Of a DNA stretch of 64,000 bases, positions 35,794-43,922 are shown piece after piece (within the stretch, counting starts at the first letter, position 1; each line of letters begins with the position of its first letter). This DNA comes from Aliikangiella sp965214955 (GTDB taxonomy: Bacteria > Pseudomonadota > Gammaproteobacteria > Enterobacterales > Kangiellaceae): positions 248,001-312,000 of the forward strand of contig CBDCCU010000001.1 in NCBI GenBank assembly GCA_965214955.1. Reading direction: 5' to 3'. The position numbers and the translations under genes were made by a program. The notes beneath the pieces were generated by a model that searched no databases, had not been told where the DNA came from, and saw only the letters and a program-made list of their open reading frames with translations.

Positions 35794-36939
35794 ATGCGAG
35801 TATTATTTGCGATAACAGCCTTAGTAATAATTTATGGATCGTTATTTCCATTTAATTTTACTTGGCCTGCATTTAGTCAAATAGCTTGGTTTGATTGGTT
35901 AACAACATTTGAACACCGAACAACTAACGGCGATAAGTTAAGTAATTTATTAATTTTTATTCCCCTCACTTTTTTTGCTTTTTTCGAGCCTTTAATTAAA
36001 CATAAGAAGCCCTATTTAAAGTTTGTTTTAATTTTAGTATTAAGCTTGAGCTTTGCTTATGCGCTTCAGTTTTTGCAATTTTTCACCCAAAATCGTGTAC
36101 CTTCCGCAGGTGATGTTTGGTTTAATGGTTGGGGGGCACTTATAGGAATTGCTGCGGCTTGGTTGTTTGAGTATTGGCTTTCTAGCAACCAACAACTAAA
36201 GAAAAACTGGTTTAAAGATCATGCTATTGCTTGCGCAATATTAATATTGGCAGGTTTGTTTTTACTATTTCCTTATTTTATTCAGTTGAATTTAAGTACT
36301 GCAATAAATGGGGTTGAGTCGTTATGGATGCCACCACTATTTAACTATTCTAACTTTGTTGTTTTGTTTGGAGTTTGGTTAGCCATTTTTGTCTTACTAG
36401 ATTCACATTTATGGTTTAAGTTGACCAACAAGCAAGCTTTTATTTTGGTTGCAAGCGTACTTATTTTAAGGGTTTTAACTAAGCATATTGGTATTGATGT
36501 CGAGTGGATAATAGCCATTGCATTGGCTTGGCTAGCTAAAAATTATATCAGCGCTAAGTGGCAAAACTTTATCGTATTAACCGCGTTAATCATTGCTTAT
36601 TTGGCAGATATTTTTCTTCCTTGGCAAGTTAAAACCTATGCCATTAATATCAATTACGTTTTACTCAATGGTTACTTAAGCGGTTCATTATGGGAAAATA
36701 CCTATCAGTTTTTAAAATTAACTTTTTTCTATAGCAGCTTATTGTATTTTGCATATCAAGTATTCAAGCGATGGATGCTTAGTGCCATTGTAATAATGTT
36801 GTTGGTGACAGTGGTTGAGTTATTGCAACAATATTACTCATTGGGTAAACCCGATGTTTCTGAAATTATTATTGTTTTAATTTTAAGTTACTTTTGGGCT
36901 CATCTACAAAATGTTTCATTGACCACTATTAAATCTTGA
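35794..36939 (+). CDS. VanZ-like integral membrane protein
   Basis: A 381-residue protein with roughly nine or ten hydrophobic helices. The first 130 residues match the VanZ-like fold: IYGSLFPFNFTWP, the GDKLSNLLIFIPLTF segment and LQFLQFFTQNRVPSAGDVWFNGWGALIG. VanZ homologues have been linked to teicoplanin resistance and phosphopeptidomimetic export in Gram-positives; here the role is unknown. The final Ser codon and TGA stop lie inside a remnant of the dispersed repeat (36933-36954), so the present C-terminus may be shaped by that element. Confidence 0.8.
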   Translation: MRVLFAITALVIIYGSLFPFNFTWPAFSQIAWFDWLTTFEHRTTNGDKLSNLLIFIPLTFFAFFEPLIKHKKPYLKFVLILVLSLSFAYALQFLQFFTQNRVPSAGDVWFNGWGALIGIAAAWLFEYWLSSNQQLKKNWFKDHAIACAILILAGLFLLFPYFIQLNLSTAINGVESLWMPPLFNYSNFVVLFGVWLAIFVLLDSHLWFKLTNKQAFILVASVLILRVLTKHIGIDVEWIIAIALAWLAKNYISAKWQNFIVLTALIIAYLADIFLPWQVKTYAININYVLLNGYLSGSLWENTYQFLKLTFFYSSLLYFAYQVFKRWMLSAIVIMLLVTVVELLQQYYSLGKPDVSEIIIVLILSYFWAHLQNVSLTTIKS

Positions 36940-36954
36940 AGTAGAACGGGTATA
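36933..36954 (+). repeat. Solo terminal fragment of the MITE-like element overlapping a stop codon
   Basis: ATCTTGAAGTAGAACGGGTA followed by TA matches the right end of copy 2 and the other copies. Its TTGAAG part supplies the TGA stop (36937-36939) of the VanZ-like gene. Confidence 0.8.
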
Positions 36955-37048
36955 TAGCCTAATAGATTTATTGATTAAAAACCTATATATTCAGTGATTG
37001 TTTGATTAATAATCAATAAAACGTTAATAACATTTGGATAAAAAATAG

Positions 37049-37231
37049 ATGAAAGGGTTAGCAAGAAAACTATTAATTGCCTTAGGTGCGTTATTAATTG
37101 TTACTTCAGTTGTTTTAATTGCATACGCTTTAATCTCTCAATCACCATTTAGCATGGCAACTTTTAGCGGTATTGTCATAGGTATCATTATCTTAATGCT
37201 AGGTTTAATTAAGCCAACAACACATCATTAA
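37049..37231 (+). CDS. Small hypothetical membrane protein (two helices)
   Basis: A 60-residue protein made of two hydrophobic helices (about residues 9-29 and 37-53) separated by SQSPFSMAT, with a basic N-terminus. I recognise no family. It lies 20 bases before the amidohydrolase start on the same strand, so the two may be cotranscribed. Coding status is supported by position, hydrophobic pattern and lack of overlap, not by homology. Confidence 0.5.
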   Translation: MKGLARKLLIALGALLIVTSVVLIAYALISQSPFSMATFSGIVIGIIILMLGLIKPTTHH

Positions 37232-37251
37232 AAATATAAGAGACATTTGAG

Positions 37252-38538
37252 ATGAAAAAAATTATTAGTTTGAGTCTTTTTTTAAGTTTGGTTTTTTCAA
37301 TGAACTTATTTGCCAAGCAAACATTAATTTATGCAGGAGAACTACTGACAGTTGCAGGTAAAAAGCCGCTTAAAAATCAGTCGGTGTTGATTGAAAACGA
37401 TAAGGTTCTTTGGGTTAAGCCCGGATTTGTTGATGTAAAAGATGCAGATGTTATCAACTTAAAAAATAGTTTTGTTATGGCTGGATTAATGGATATGCAT
37501 GTGCATTTGTCGGGTGAGCTTGGGCCTAATAATGATTCTGAAAGTCTTAAAATGTCGGATCAGCTAAAAAGTATGCGTAGCGTTCATTATGGCATGCAAA
37601 CATTGTTAGCAGGTTTTACTACGGTAAGAGATGTCGGTTCTAATCCGCAATATTTGTATGCTTTGCGTGATGCAATTGAACAAGGATGGGTTGATGGTCC
37701 GAGAATTATTGCTGCTGGTGGTGTGGGTATTACTGGTGGTCATGGCGATGTTAGTGGATTAAGTCCTGACCTAATGGAATATTATGCCAGCAAACAAGTG
37801 TGCGATGGACCTTATGATTGTCGCCGCGCTGCACGCAGAGCAATTAAATTTGGTGGTGATTGGATTAAGGTAGCGGCAACTGGTGGCGTGTTAACCGATA
37901 GGGCAACAGGCACGGGTCAACAAATGCATTCAGACGAGCTTACTGAAATTGTTGAAGCGGCTAAAACTATGGGCAAAAAAGTGGCAGCTCATGCTCACCA
38001 TGAAGATGGCATTATTGCTGCGTTAAATGCTGGTGTAGCCAGTATTGAACACGGAAGTTATACGGGTAAAAAAGCCATTAAATTATTTAAACAAACAGGC
38101 GCTTATTTAGTGCCAACATTACTGGCTGGTGATACGGTGGTTAACCTAGCTAAAAATTCTAACTTTATGAGCGATGCCATTAAAGCTAAAGCGATTAAAG
38201 TTGGCTCTGATATGGCGGGTAATTTTGCCAAGGCTTATAAAGCGGGGGTTAAAATTGCTTTTGGAACTGACAGTGGTGTATCAAAACATGGTACTAATGC
38301 TCAAGAAGCCGTGTTAATGCACAAAGCAGGAATGACAAAAATGGATGTACTAAAATCGGCAACGGTTAATGCTGCTGATTTATTAGGTATGACCGCATCA
38401 CTTGGAACGATAGAAGCAGGTAAACAAGCAGATATTATTGCTATGAGTGAGTCACCTTTAGCAAATATTAATGCATTGCTTGATATTAATTTTGTGATGA
38501 AATCGGGCAAGGTTTATACCCGTTCTCCTTCAAGATGA
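37252..38538 (+). CDS. Exported amidohydrolase-family protein (imidazolonepropionase-like)
   Basis: A 428-residue metal-dependent hydrolase with a signal peptide (MKKIISLSLFLSLVFSMNLFA cleaved near FAK). The TIM-barrel metal site is visible: HxH in MDMHVHLSG, Lys in WIKVAATGG, His in AAHAHHEDG and IEHGSYTG, Asp in FGTDSGVSKHG. Homologues include Xaa-Pro dipeptidase-like and imidazolonepropionase-like enzymes; the substrate is unknown. The last seven codons (YTRSPSR) and the stop lie in the terminal repeat of the MITE-like element, so the native C-terminus was probably replaced on insertion. Confidence 0.85.
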   Translation: MKKIISLSLFLSLVFSMNLFAKQTLIYAGELLTVAGKKPLKNQSVLIENDKVLWVKPGFVDVKDADVINLKNSFVMAGLMDMHVHLSGELGPNNDSESLKMSDQLKSMRSVHYGMQTLLAGFTTVRDVGSNPQYLYALRDAIEQGWVDGPRIIAAGGVGITGGHGDVSGLSPDLMEYYASKQVCDGPYDCRRAARRAIKFGGDWIKVAATGGVLTDRATGTGQQMHSDELTEIVEAAKTMGKKVAAHAHHEDGIIAALNAGVASIEHGSYTGKKAIKLFKQTGAYLVPTLLAGDTVVNLAKNSNFMSDAIKAKAIKVGSDMAGNFAKAYKAGVKIAFGTDSGVSKHGTNAQEAVLMHKAGMTKMDVLKSATVNAADLLGMTASLGTIEAGKQADIIAMSESPLANINALLDINFVMKSGKVYTRSPSR

Positions 38539-38547
38539 TCTTTCAGC
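38515..38547 (+). repeat. Left end of the MITE-like element, encoding a protein C-terminus
   Basis: TATACCCGTTCTCCTTCAAG starts at 38515 inside the amidohydrolase gene and continues to 38547. It provides the last codons and TGA stop of that gene and lies five bases before the start of full copy 4, giving a tandem arrangement of a solo end followed by a full element. Confidence 0.88.
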
Positions 38548-38552
38548 GGGCA

Positions 38553-38818
38553 TATACCCGCTCTCTTTCAAGATGCATGTTTCAGCAAGACAGTAAGCCA
38601 TCCTATTTGAGGCATTAATGCGCAGGATTAGTCATTCTAATTCAAGCATTGATAACGAAAAAGAGGTTGGCTTACTGCCTTGCCCTTCGGGTGCTCAGCC
38701 AAAAAGCTTGCACTGCGTTACAACTTTTGAAAAGGGTTTGCCATTTCCTGCAAGTTGTGCCTTGTTCAAACTTTTTGGCTGAACACTGAAACATGCATCT
38801 TGAAGGAGAACGGGTATA
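38553..38818 (+). repeat. MITE-like dispersed repeat, full copy 4
   Basis: A full copy in the same orientation as copies 1 and 3. Its right end is a perfect version of the terminal repeat, ending GAACGGGTATA. It fills the spacer between the amidohydrolase and the TrmB-like gene. No gene is present in it. Confidence 0.92.
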
Positions 38819-38863
38819 TAAACAATAATTGTTTTTTCAGAACTAAAAAGTTTCGGTGTTTTA

Positions 38864-39517
38864 ATGCAGATTTATCATTCTAAAAGTGTTTATAGTGAGC
38901 AAAGCTCAGTTGATAAAAATCTGCATAACTTGGTAATAAAACATCGAGATAATCTTTATCGCAAACCCATTCAAGCACATAATCAATTAGCTTTTGAGCG
39001 CTTTACCAAAGCTTATACTAACCAGCCGCTTATTTTAGATTCTTGTTGCGGAACAGCGATGAGCAGTGTGAAGTTGGCAAAGAAATTTTCTAAACATTTA
39101 GTGGTTGGGATCGACCAATCAAAGCACCGTCTTAACAAGCAAAATAATTATTTAGAACTTCCTCATAATTGTTTATTGCTACAAACCAACTGTGAAGATT
39201 TTTGGCGGCTTTGCTTAGAAAACAATATTTATTTTGATAAGCACTTTATTTTATACCCTAACCCTTGGCCAAAAACTCACCACTTAAAACGTCGATGGCA
39301 TGGGCATCCCTCGTTTGTTACTTTACCAAAGCTTTCTAAAAGTATTGAGCTTAGAAGTAACTGGCTAGTTTATTTACAAGAGTTTGCTTATGCATGGCAG
39401 TTACTAAGCGAAAAGCGATTTGAAGTAAATGAATTAAAGGTAAGCGAGCCACTAACCCTATTTGAAAAGAAGTATTCAGCTAGTGGTCAACCCCTTTATC
39501 AATTAAAGATCAGTTAA
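38864..39517 (+). CDS. TrmB-like SAM-dependent methyltransferase
   Basis: A 217-residue protein related to tRNA (guanine-46-N7)-methyltransferase. It has a SAM site LILDSCCGTAMSSVKLA, the acidic GIDQSKHRL, and YPNPWPKTHHLKRRWHGHPSF, which corresponds to the PDPWPKxxHxKRR segment of TrmB. The glycine-rich loop has two cysteines where TrmB usually has a GxGxG motif (GSGKG). It is shorter than typical TrmB (about 230-240). It may be a divergent paralogue with a different tRNA position or substrate. Confidence 0.7.
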   Translation: MQIYHSKSVYSEQSSVDKNLHNLVIKHRDNLYRKPIQAHNQLAFERFTKAYTNQPLILDSCCGTAMSSVKLAKKFSKHLVVGIDQSKHRLNKQNNYLELPHNCLLLQTNCEDFWRLCLENNIYFDKHFILYPNPWPKTHHLKRRWHGHPSFVTLPKLSKSIELRSNWLVYLQEFAYAWQLLSEKRFEVNELKVSEPLTLFEKKYSASGQPLYQLKIS

Positions 39518-39529
39518 GCCTAATGATCT

Positions 39530-40534
39530 TTAATTTTTGGTTAAATATTTCGATAATTGCTGCTGCAAGCTTTTAGGGATTTGCTTTAAGGTTAACTCTC
39601 CAGATTCGGGGTTATAAACGACATTTTCACCCATCATATCGGATGAAAAACTAATGCTTAAATCTTTTTCACGCCCATAAAAACGCACAAACTTTTTTAA
39701 GCTGTTTCTATGGGTATAAATTTTTTCTTTAGGATCGTCGAGTTGCTCGTTTAAAAAGTTAGAAAATTGCTCAGGATTAGCTGAGTCTAGCTCTTCTGAA
39801 AGTTGTTTAACATTAATGGGGTTGCCATTCATATCTTGCTCAACGCAATAATCAACCACTTTATTTTTATAAGTTTTGCTTTCATTTTCAGGCAGTGATT
39901 TCGCGTAAGCATCAACCGCAGTTAAAAATTCATCGGTTTGTTGCTGTAGGTTTACACTCGAAACAAAGCCGCAAAATTGTAAAAAAGCGGTTGCAATATC
40001 TTTACTGCCTCGGCTAGTAATTACCGATAAATATTGTTGCCAATTTTCAACTTGCCATTGGTTAAAGTCGAGCTTTAATACATAGTTCATTTTACTAGCA
40101 TCAACATACTCGATATTTTCGATGTCAATTTCATGATCAATATATTGACCTTCACTATGTGATACCCAAAAAATGTAAAATTGGCTTTCTTCTAACAGTT
40201 CTTCAACCACATATAAAATATGACCACTAAAGCCCTCGCTTATTTCTTCTAGCTTAGATTTTAAATGCTCTGTAAGTTTTTGGCTTACCGTGGCAAAGCC
40301 CATTGATTCAGACTCTAACTGTTTAAGCCAGCCTGGCATTGGGTTGTCACCCATTTCGGGATCAAACAAGCCGTATTGTCTTGTTGCACTCCGTTGAAAG
40401 CCCTGTTTTAACTGGGTAAACAGCGAAACTATTGGACCTTCAGGCAGGTTTTCTTGTTGTCGCAGGTTAGTTTCAATTTCACTACCTTCAGATTGACGTT
40501 TCAGTGAGTGAATAATGCAGTGTTTAATCGACAT
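39530..40534 (-). CDS. yejK: Nucleoid-associated protein YejK
   Basis: A 334-residue protein of the YejK/NdpA nucleoid-associated family. It begins MSIKHCIIHSLKRQ, contains GHILYVVEELLEESQFYIFWVSH and the YLSVITSRGSKDIATAFLQFCG segment, both conserved in the family, and has the expected length (335 in E. coli). It converges closely with the TrmB-like gene (12 bases between 3' ends). Confidence 0.93.
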   Translation of the reverse strand: MSIKHCIIHSLKRQSEGSEIETNLRQQENLPEGPIVSLFTQLKQGFQRSATRQYGLFDPEMGDNPMPGWLKQLESESMGFATVSQKLTEHLKSKLEEISEGFSGHILYVVEELLEESQFYIFWVSHSEGQYIDHEIDIENIEYVDASKMNYVLKLDFNQWQVENWQQYLSVITSRGSKDIATAFLQFCGFVSSVNLQQQTDEFLTAVDAYAKSLPENESKTYKNKVVDYCVEQDMNGNPINVKQLSEELDSANPEQFSNFLNEQLDDPKEKIYTHRNSLKKFVRFYGREKDLSISFSSDMMGENVVYNPESGELTLKQIPKSLQQQLSKYLTKN

Positions 40535-40688
40535 ATTAAGATATAGGTTTATTAATTGATAAATAAAGATTAATTTTAGCTTAATTTAGTAAACCCAGCA
40601 TAGCGAAATATAAAAGCAATTTTTTTGAAACAAAAAAAATCAATATTTATCTTTTATTTAAAGACAGAACTCTGTAATTTATGCCGCT

Positions 40689-40763
40689 TATAATTTTAAT
40701 TCCTATAACTCTAATTTCTATAGTTTTAATTTCTATAGCTTTAAGATAAATAATTTTAAGTAA
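40689..40763 (+). repeat. 15-bp imperfect tandem repeat (five units) upstream of the TonB receptor
   Basis: Five head-to-tail units of 15 bp with consensus TATAGTTTTAATTTC: 40689, 40704, 40719, 40734 and 40749. Units 1-3 are close to consensus, 4 and 5 diverge. The array ends seven bases before the ATG of the receptor gene, occupying the place of the promoter and the 5' leader. Confidence 0.9.
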
Positions 40764-40770
40764 ATAAAAG

Positions 40771-42699
40771 ATGTTAAAAAGACTTTTCCTACTGGCCAGC
40801 TGCTTAACTATGCCATTTATAATGGTTGATACCTTAGCCGCCGAACAATTAGAAAAACCTAAAAAAGACAATTTAGCTACTGAGCAAGAGTCAAAGAGCC
40901 AAACCGATGAAGCACCCGTTTTAAAAGTATATGCTAGCCGACACAGTAAAGATAATGCATTAATTAATAGCTTTGTCACAACAGAGCAAGTTATTAGTAT
41001 TCCAACATCGGTGACTGAGCTTATTATTGGACAACCAGGTATTGCCGCAAATGGTCAGCCGGGGATCTTTCAAACGGTTAATATTCGCGGCTTAGCTAGA
41101 CAAAGAGTTCAAGCTTATATCAATGGAATGAGAATTACATCAGAACGTCGAGCTGGTGTTGCCGCTTCGTTTGTTGATACTTTTTTGTTGCAAGGTGCCG
41201 AAGTCACTCAAGGGCCTGCCTCAACTTATTATGGCAGTGGTGCCATTGGTGGCAGTGTTCATTTAACGACTCTTAACAATGATGATTTTTGGTTTAAGTC
41301 GGGGTATCAAACTGATGGTAATGAATGGGCTAATGCGCTGGGTACGGCGGGTGAAACCTATCAATTTAATGTAGCCTATCGCACCAGAAATAATGGCGAA
41401 ACGGTTAACGGTGATGTTAAAAATAACCACTTTTCACAGCGTTCACTGGTTTTTTCTAAAGACTTTTCCATTAACGATTTAGATCTTCAATGGCAGGTGA
41501 TTGAAAGCGAAGGTGATGATATTGGAAGAGATAACAGGCGTTTTCCAGATAGTAGAATTACAGAGCATCCTCAAGAAAAGCATTTATTGTCGCAGTTGAG
41601 TCTAAGTGATAGCCAAGATTGGTTAGGTAAAATTTATTTTCATGATCAACGTTTAGTGACTCAAGATTTACGCCCTGAACTGCGCATTAACCGAGTAACA
41701 ACCGAATCACTAGATATTGGTGCCAGCTTTGAAGTAACTTGGAATAGTGAAAACTGGCAAGGGATCTATGGCATCGACTATTTTGGAAGACAGGATGTAT
41801 CAAGTAATGAAATTGAAATTAGCTTAACTGGTCTTCCGCAAACAACCAGTGTTGCTTTAGATAATGGCGAAGAAAACGAAACCGCTATATTTGCAACAAT
41901 TAATCGAGAGTTTAAAGACTGGTCTTTACACAGCGGTTTAAGAGCTAACCATCAATCGCAAAAAAGCGCAATTAGCCAATCGGTATCTGATAGTTTTTCA
42001 ACCTACTTTGTTAAAGTAACCAAGCCTATTGATAATTGGTTGATTGACTTAAGTTATGGAACAGGCTTTAGGTTTGCCACCTTATCTGAGCGCCTATTTA
42101 ATGGCACAACAGCGCGTGGTGTTACTATTGGCAACCCCAACCTTAAACCAGAAGAATCACAAGCCTTAGACTTAGGTCTAAGCTATAAAGATGATATTTA
42201 TGAGCTAGAATTCCATTGGTTTGATACCGAAGTAACCAACTTTATTGAGCGGATAAGAATTGATGAAGATACTCGCACTTTTCAAAATGTGGTTAACGGT
42301 AACCTAAATGGATGGCAGTATCGGTTTGAAGTTAATCTCAATGATCATTGGTGGTTTAGTATTGATGGTCAAGCCATTAGAGGGGTTGATGAGCAGGGTA
42401 ATTGGCTTGCAGATATTCCAGCACAGCAACATACGGTTAAATTGGGTTATTCTCAAGATCTTTGGCAAACTCAAGTGCAATATGGGTATCGTAATAGTAA
42501 AGATAAGTTTGCTGATGGTGAAATTGCCCTAGAATCGGCCAAGCTGGTTGATATAAAGTTTGATTATCAGGTTTCAGCAAGATGGCAAATTGGCTTTGCG
42601 ATAGAAAATTTATTCGATGAAGGATATTTTAATTCCGCCGATGATTTAGGGACTTTAGCAACGGGCACTAATATTGGATTTTATATTTCTTATCATTAG
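40771..42699 (+). CDS. TonB-dependent outer-membrane receptor
   Basis: A 642-residue receptor. A signal peptide is followed by a possible TonB box (VLKVYASR), a plug domain (about residues 65-170; VNIRGLARQRVQAYINGMRI, EVTQGPASTYYGSGAIGGSVHL) and a beta-barrel ending in the receptor motif GFAIENLFDEGYFNSAD...TNIGFYISYH. The domain resembles haem/siderophore receptors, but the ligand is not readable. The upstream region is replaced by a 15-bp tandem array; I do not see a clear Fur box. Confidence 0.9.
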   Translation: MLKRLFLLASCLTMPFIMVDTLAAEQLEKPKKDNLATEQESKSQTDEAPVLKVYASRHSKDNALINSFVTTEQVISIPTSVTELIIGQPGIAANGQPGIFQTVNIRGLARQRVQAYINGMRITSERRAGVAASFVDTFLLQGAEVTQGPASTYYGSGAIGGSVHLTTLNNDDFWFKSGYQTDGNEWANALGTAGETYQFNVAYRTRNNGETVNGDVKNNHFSQRSLVFSKDFSINDLDLQWQVIESEGDDIGRDNRRFPDSRITEHPQEKHLLSQLSLSDSQDWLGKIYFHDQRLVTQDLRPELRINRVTTESLDIGASFEVTWNSENWQGIYGIDYFGRQDVSSNEIEISLTGLPQTTSVALDNGEENETAIFATINREFKDWSLHSGLRANHQSQKSAISQSVSDSFSTYFVKVTKPIDNWLIDLSYGTGFRFATLSERLFNGTTARGVTIGNPNLKPEESQALDLGLSYKDDIYELEFHWFDTEVTNFIERIRIDEDTRTFQNVVNGNLNGWQYRFEVNLNDHWWFSIDGQAIRGVDEQGNWLADIPAQQHTVKLGYSQDLWQTQVQYGYRNSKDKFADGEIALESAKLVDIKFDYQVSARWQIGFAIENLFDEGYFNSADDLGTLATGTNIGFYISYH

Positions 42700-42736
42700 G
42701 GTCTTTAGCAATAGACTCTAATATTATTGAATGTGG

Positions 42737-43903
42737 CTAATTATGATAAACCGCGCCTAAAACTTTGGCTTGTTTTGCACCAGTAACCGAAGGTAGATTA
42801 CCCGGCTTATTGTTCATTCTGCGATAAGCGAGCCAAGCAAAAGTCATGGCTTCTAAATAATCGCCATCAACCCCAATATCATTGGTTGTTTGTACCCTTT
42901 GATTAATATGGTTGCCAATTGCATCTAATAAAACCTGATTATGCATTCCACCACCGCTAGCAAACACACTATAGTTTGCTAAGCCTAAACTTAAAATATC
43001 ATCGGCAATGGTTTTAGCTGAAAATTCTAGCAAAGTTGCCTGCACATTTTCTTTTGCAATAGGGTGATCAACAATGGCTAAATTTTTATTTAGCCAATTA
43101 ATCGAAAAGTATTCACGCCCTGTGCTTTTAGGGGCTGGCTGAGAAAAATAAGGATCGCTCATTAACAGTTTTAATAGTTTAAGATCAACCCTGCCTTGCT
43201 TGGCAAATTTGCCATCTTTATCAAAGTGGTTTTTACTATTGCGATGATGTATTTGATAATGAGCGTCGAGTAATGTGTTAGCTGTGCCAGTATCAAAGCC
43301 TAAAACAGGCTGGTTAAGATCTTTAGGTAAATAAGTGATGTTAGCAATACCGCCTAAATTTAAAATAATGCGATCTTCACTTTCACTTTGCATGGCATCT
43401 TGATGAAACGCTGGCGCTAAAGGCGCGCCTTGTCCACCTGCGGCCATATCCATGCGCCTAAAATCGGCTATCGTTGTAATCCCCGTTTCGTGCGCAATAA
43501 TGCTTGGATCGCCAATTTGTAAGGTAAATGGAGAGTTTAAAGCGGGCTGATGACGAATGGTTTGTCCGTGGCTACCTATGGCAATAATCGCTTCTTTTTT
43601 ATAGCGGCTTCTTTGCAAAAAGGCATTGACCGATTCGGCAAAAATATGTCCCATTTTAAAATCGAGTTCACCAAGTAGTTCTATCCGATGGTGAAAGTCG
43701 TTACTTAAGTTGAACTCGGTAATTTGGTCGCAAAGCTTAATGAGTTTTTGCCGAACTTCTTCGCTAACGGGGTGCAGGTAATAGTCGCTTAGTTCAAACT
43801 GATTGTTTTTAAAGTTAACCAGCGCAACATCAACACCATCAATGCTGGTGCCGCACATTAATCCAATATAAAGTTGATCTTGATGAGAAGCAGTATGAGT
43901 CAT
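42737..43903 (-). CDS. anmK: 1,6-anhydro-N-acetylmuramate kinase AnmK
   Basis: Converts anhydroMurNAc, released by lytic transglycosylases, to MurNAc-6-phosphate. The ATG at 43903 is chosen because the family N-terminus YIGLMCGTSIDGVDVALV follows it directly; a longer frame to 43957 would overlap the M23 peptidase gene. The ATP-binding site shows GFDTGTANTLLDAH and the LNLGGIANITYL segment. Length is about 388 residues as in the family. With amgK and murU it indicates two recycling entries for MurNAc. Confidence 0.94.
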   Translation of the reverse strand: MTHTASHQDQLYIGLMCGTSIDGVDVALVNFKNNQFELSDYYLHPVSEEVRQKLIKLCDQITEFNLSNDFHHRIELLGELDFKMGHIFAESVNAFLQRSRYKKEAIIAIGSHGQTIRHQPALNSPFTLQIGDPSIIAHETGITTIADFRRMDMAAGGQGAPLAPAFHQDAMQSESEDRIILNLGGIANITYLPKDLNQPVLGFDTGTANTLLDAHYQIHHRNSKNHFDKDGKFAKQGRVDLKLLKLLMSDPYFSQPAPKSTGREYFSINWLNKNLAIVDHPIAKENVQATLLEFSAKTIADDILSLGLANYSVFASGGGMHNQVLLDAIGNHINQRVQTTNDIGVDGDYLEAMTFAWLAYRRMNNKPGNLPSVTGAKQAKVLGAVYHN

Positions 43904-43922
43904 TAGCAATAACTTTAATAAC

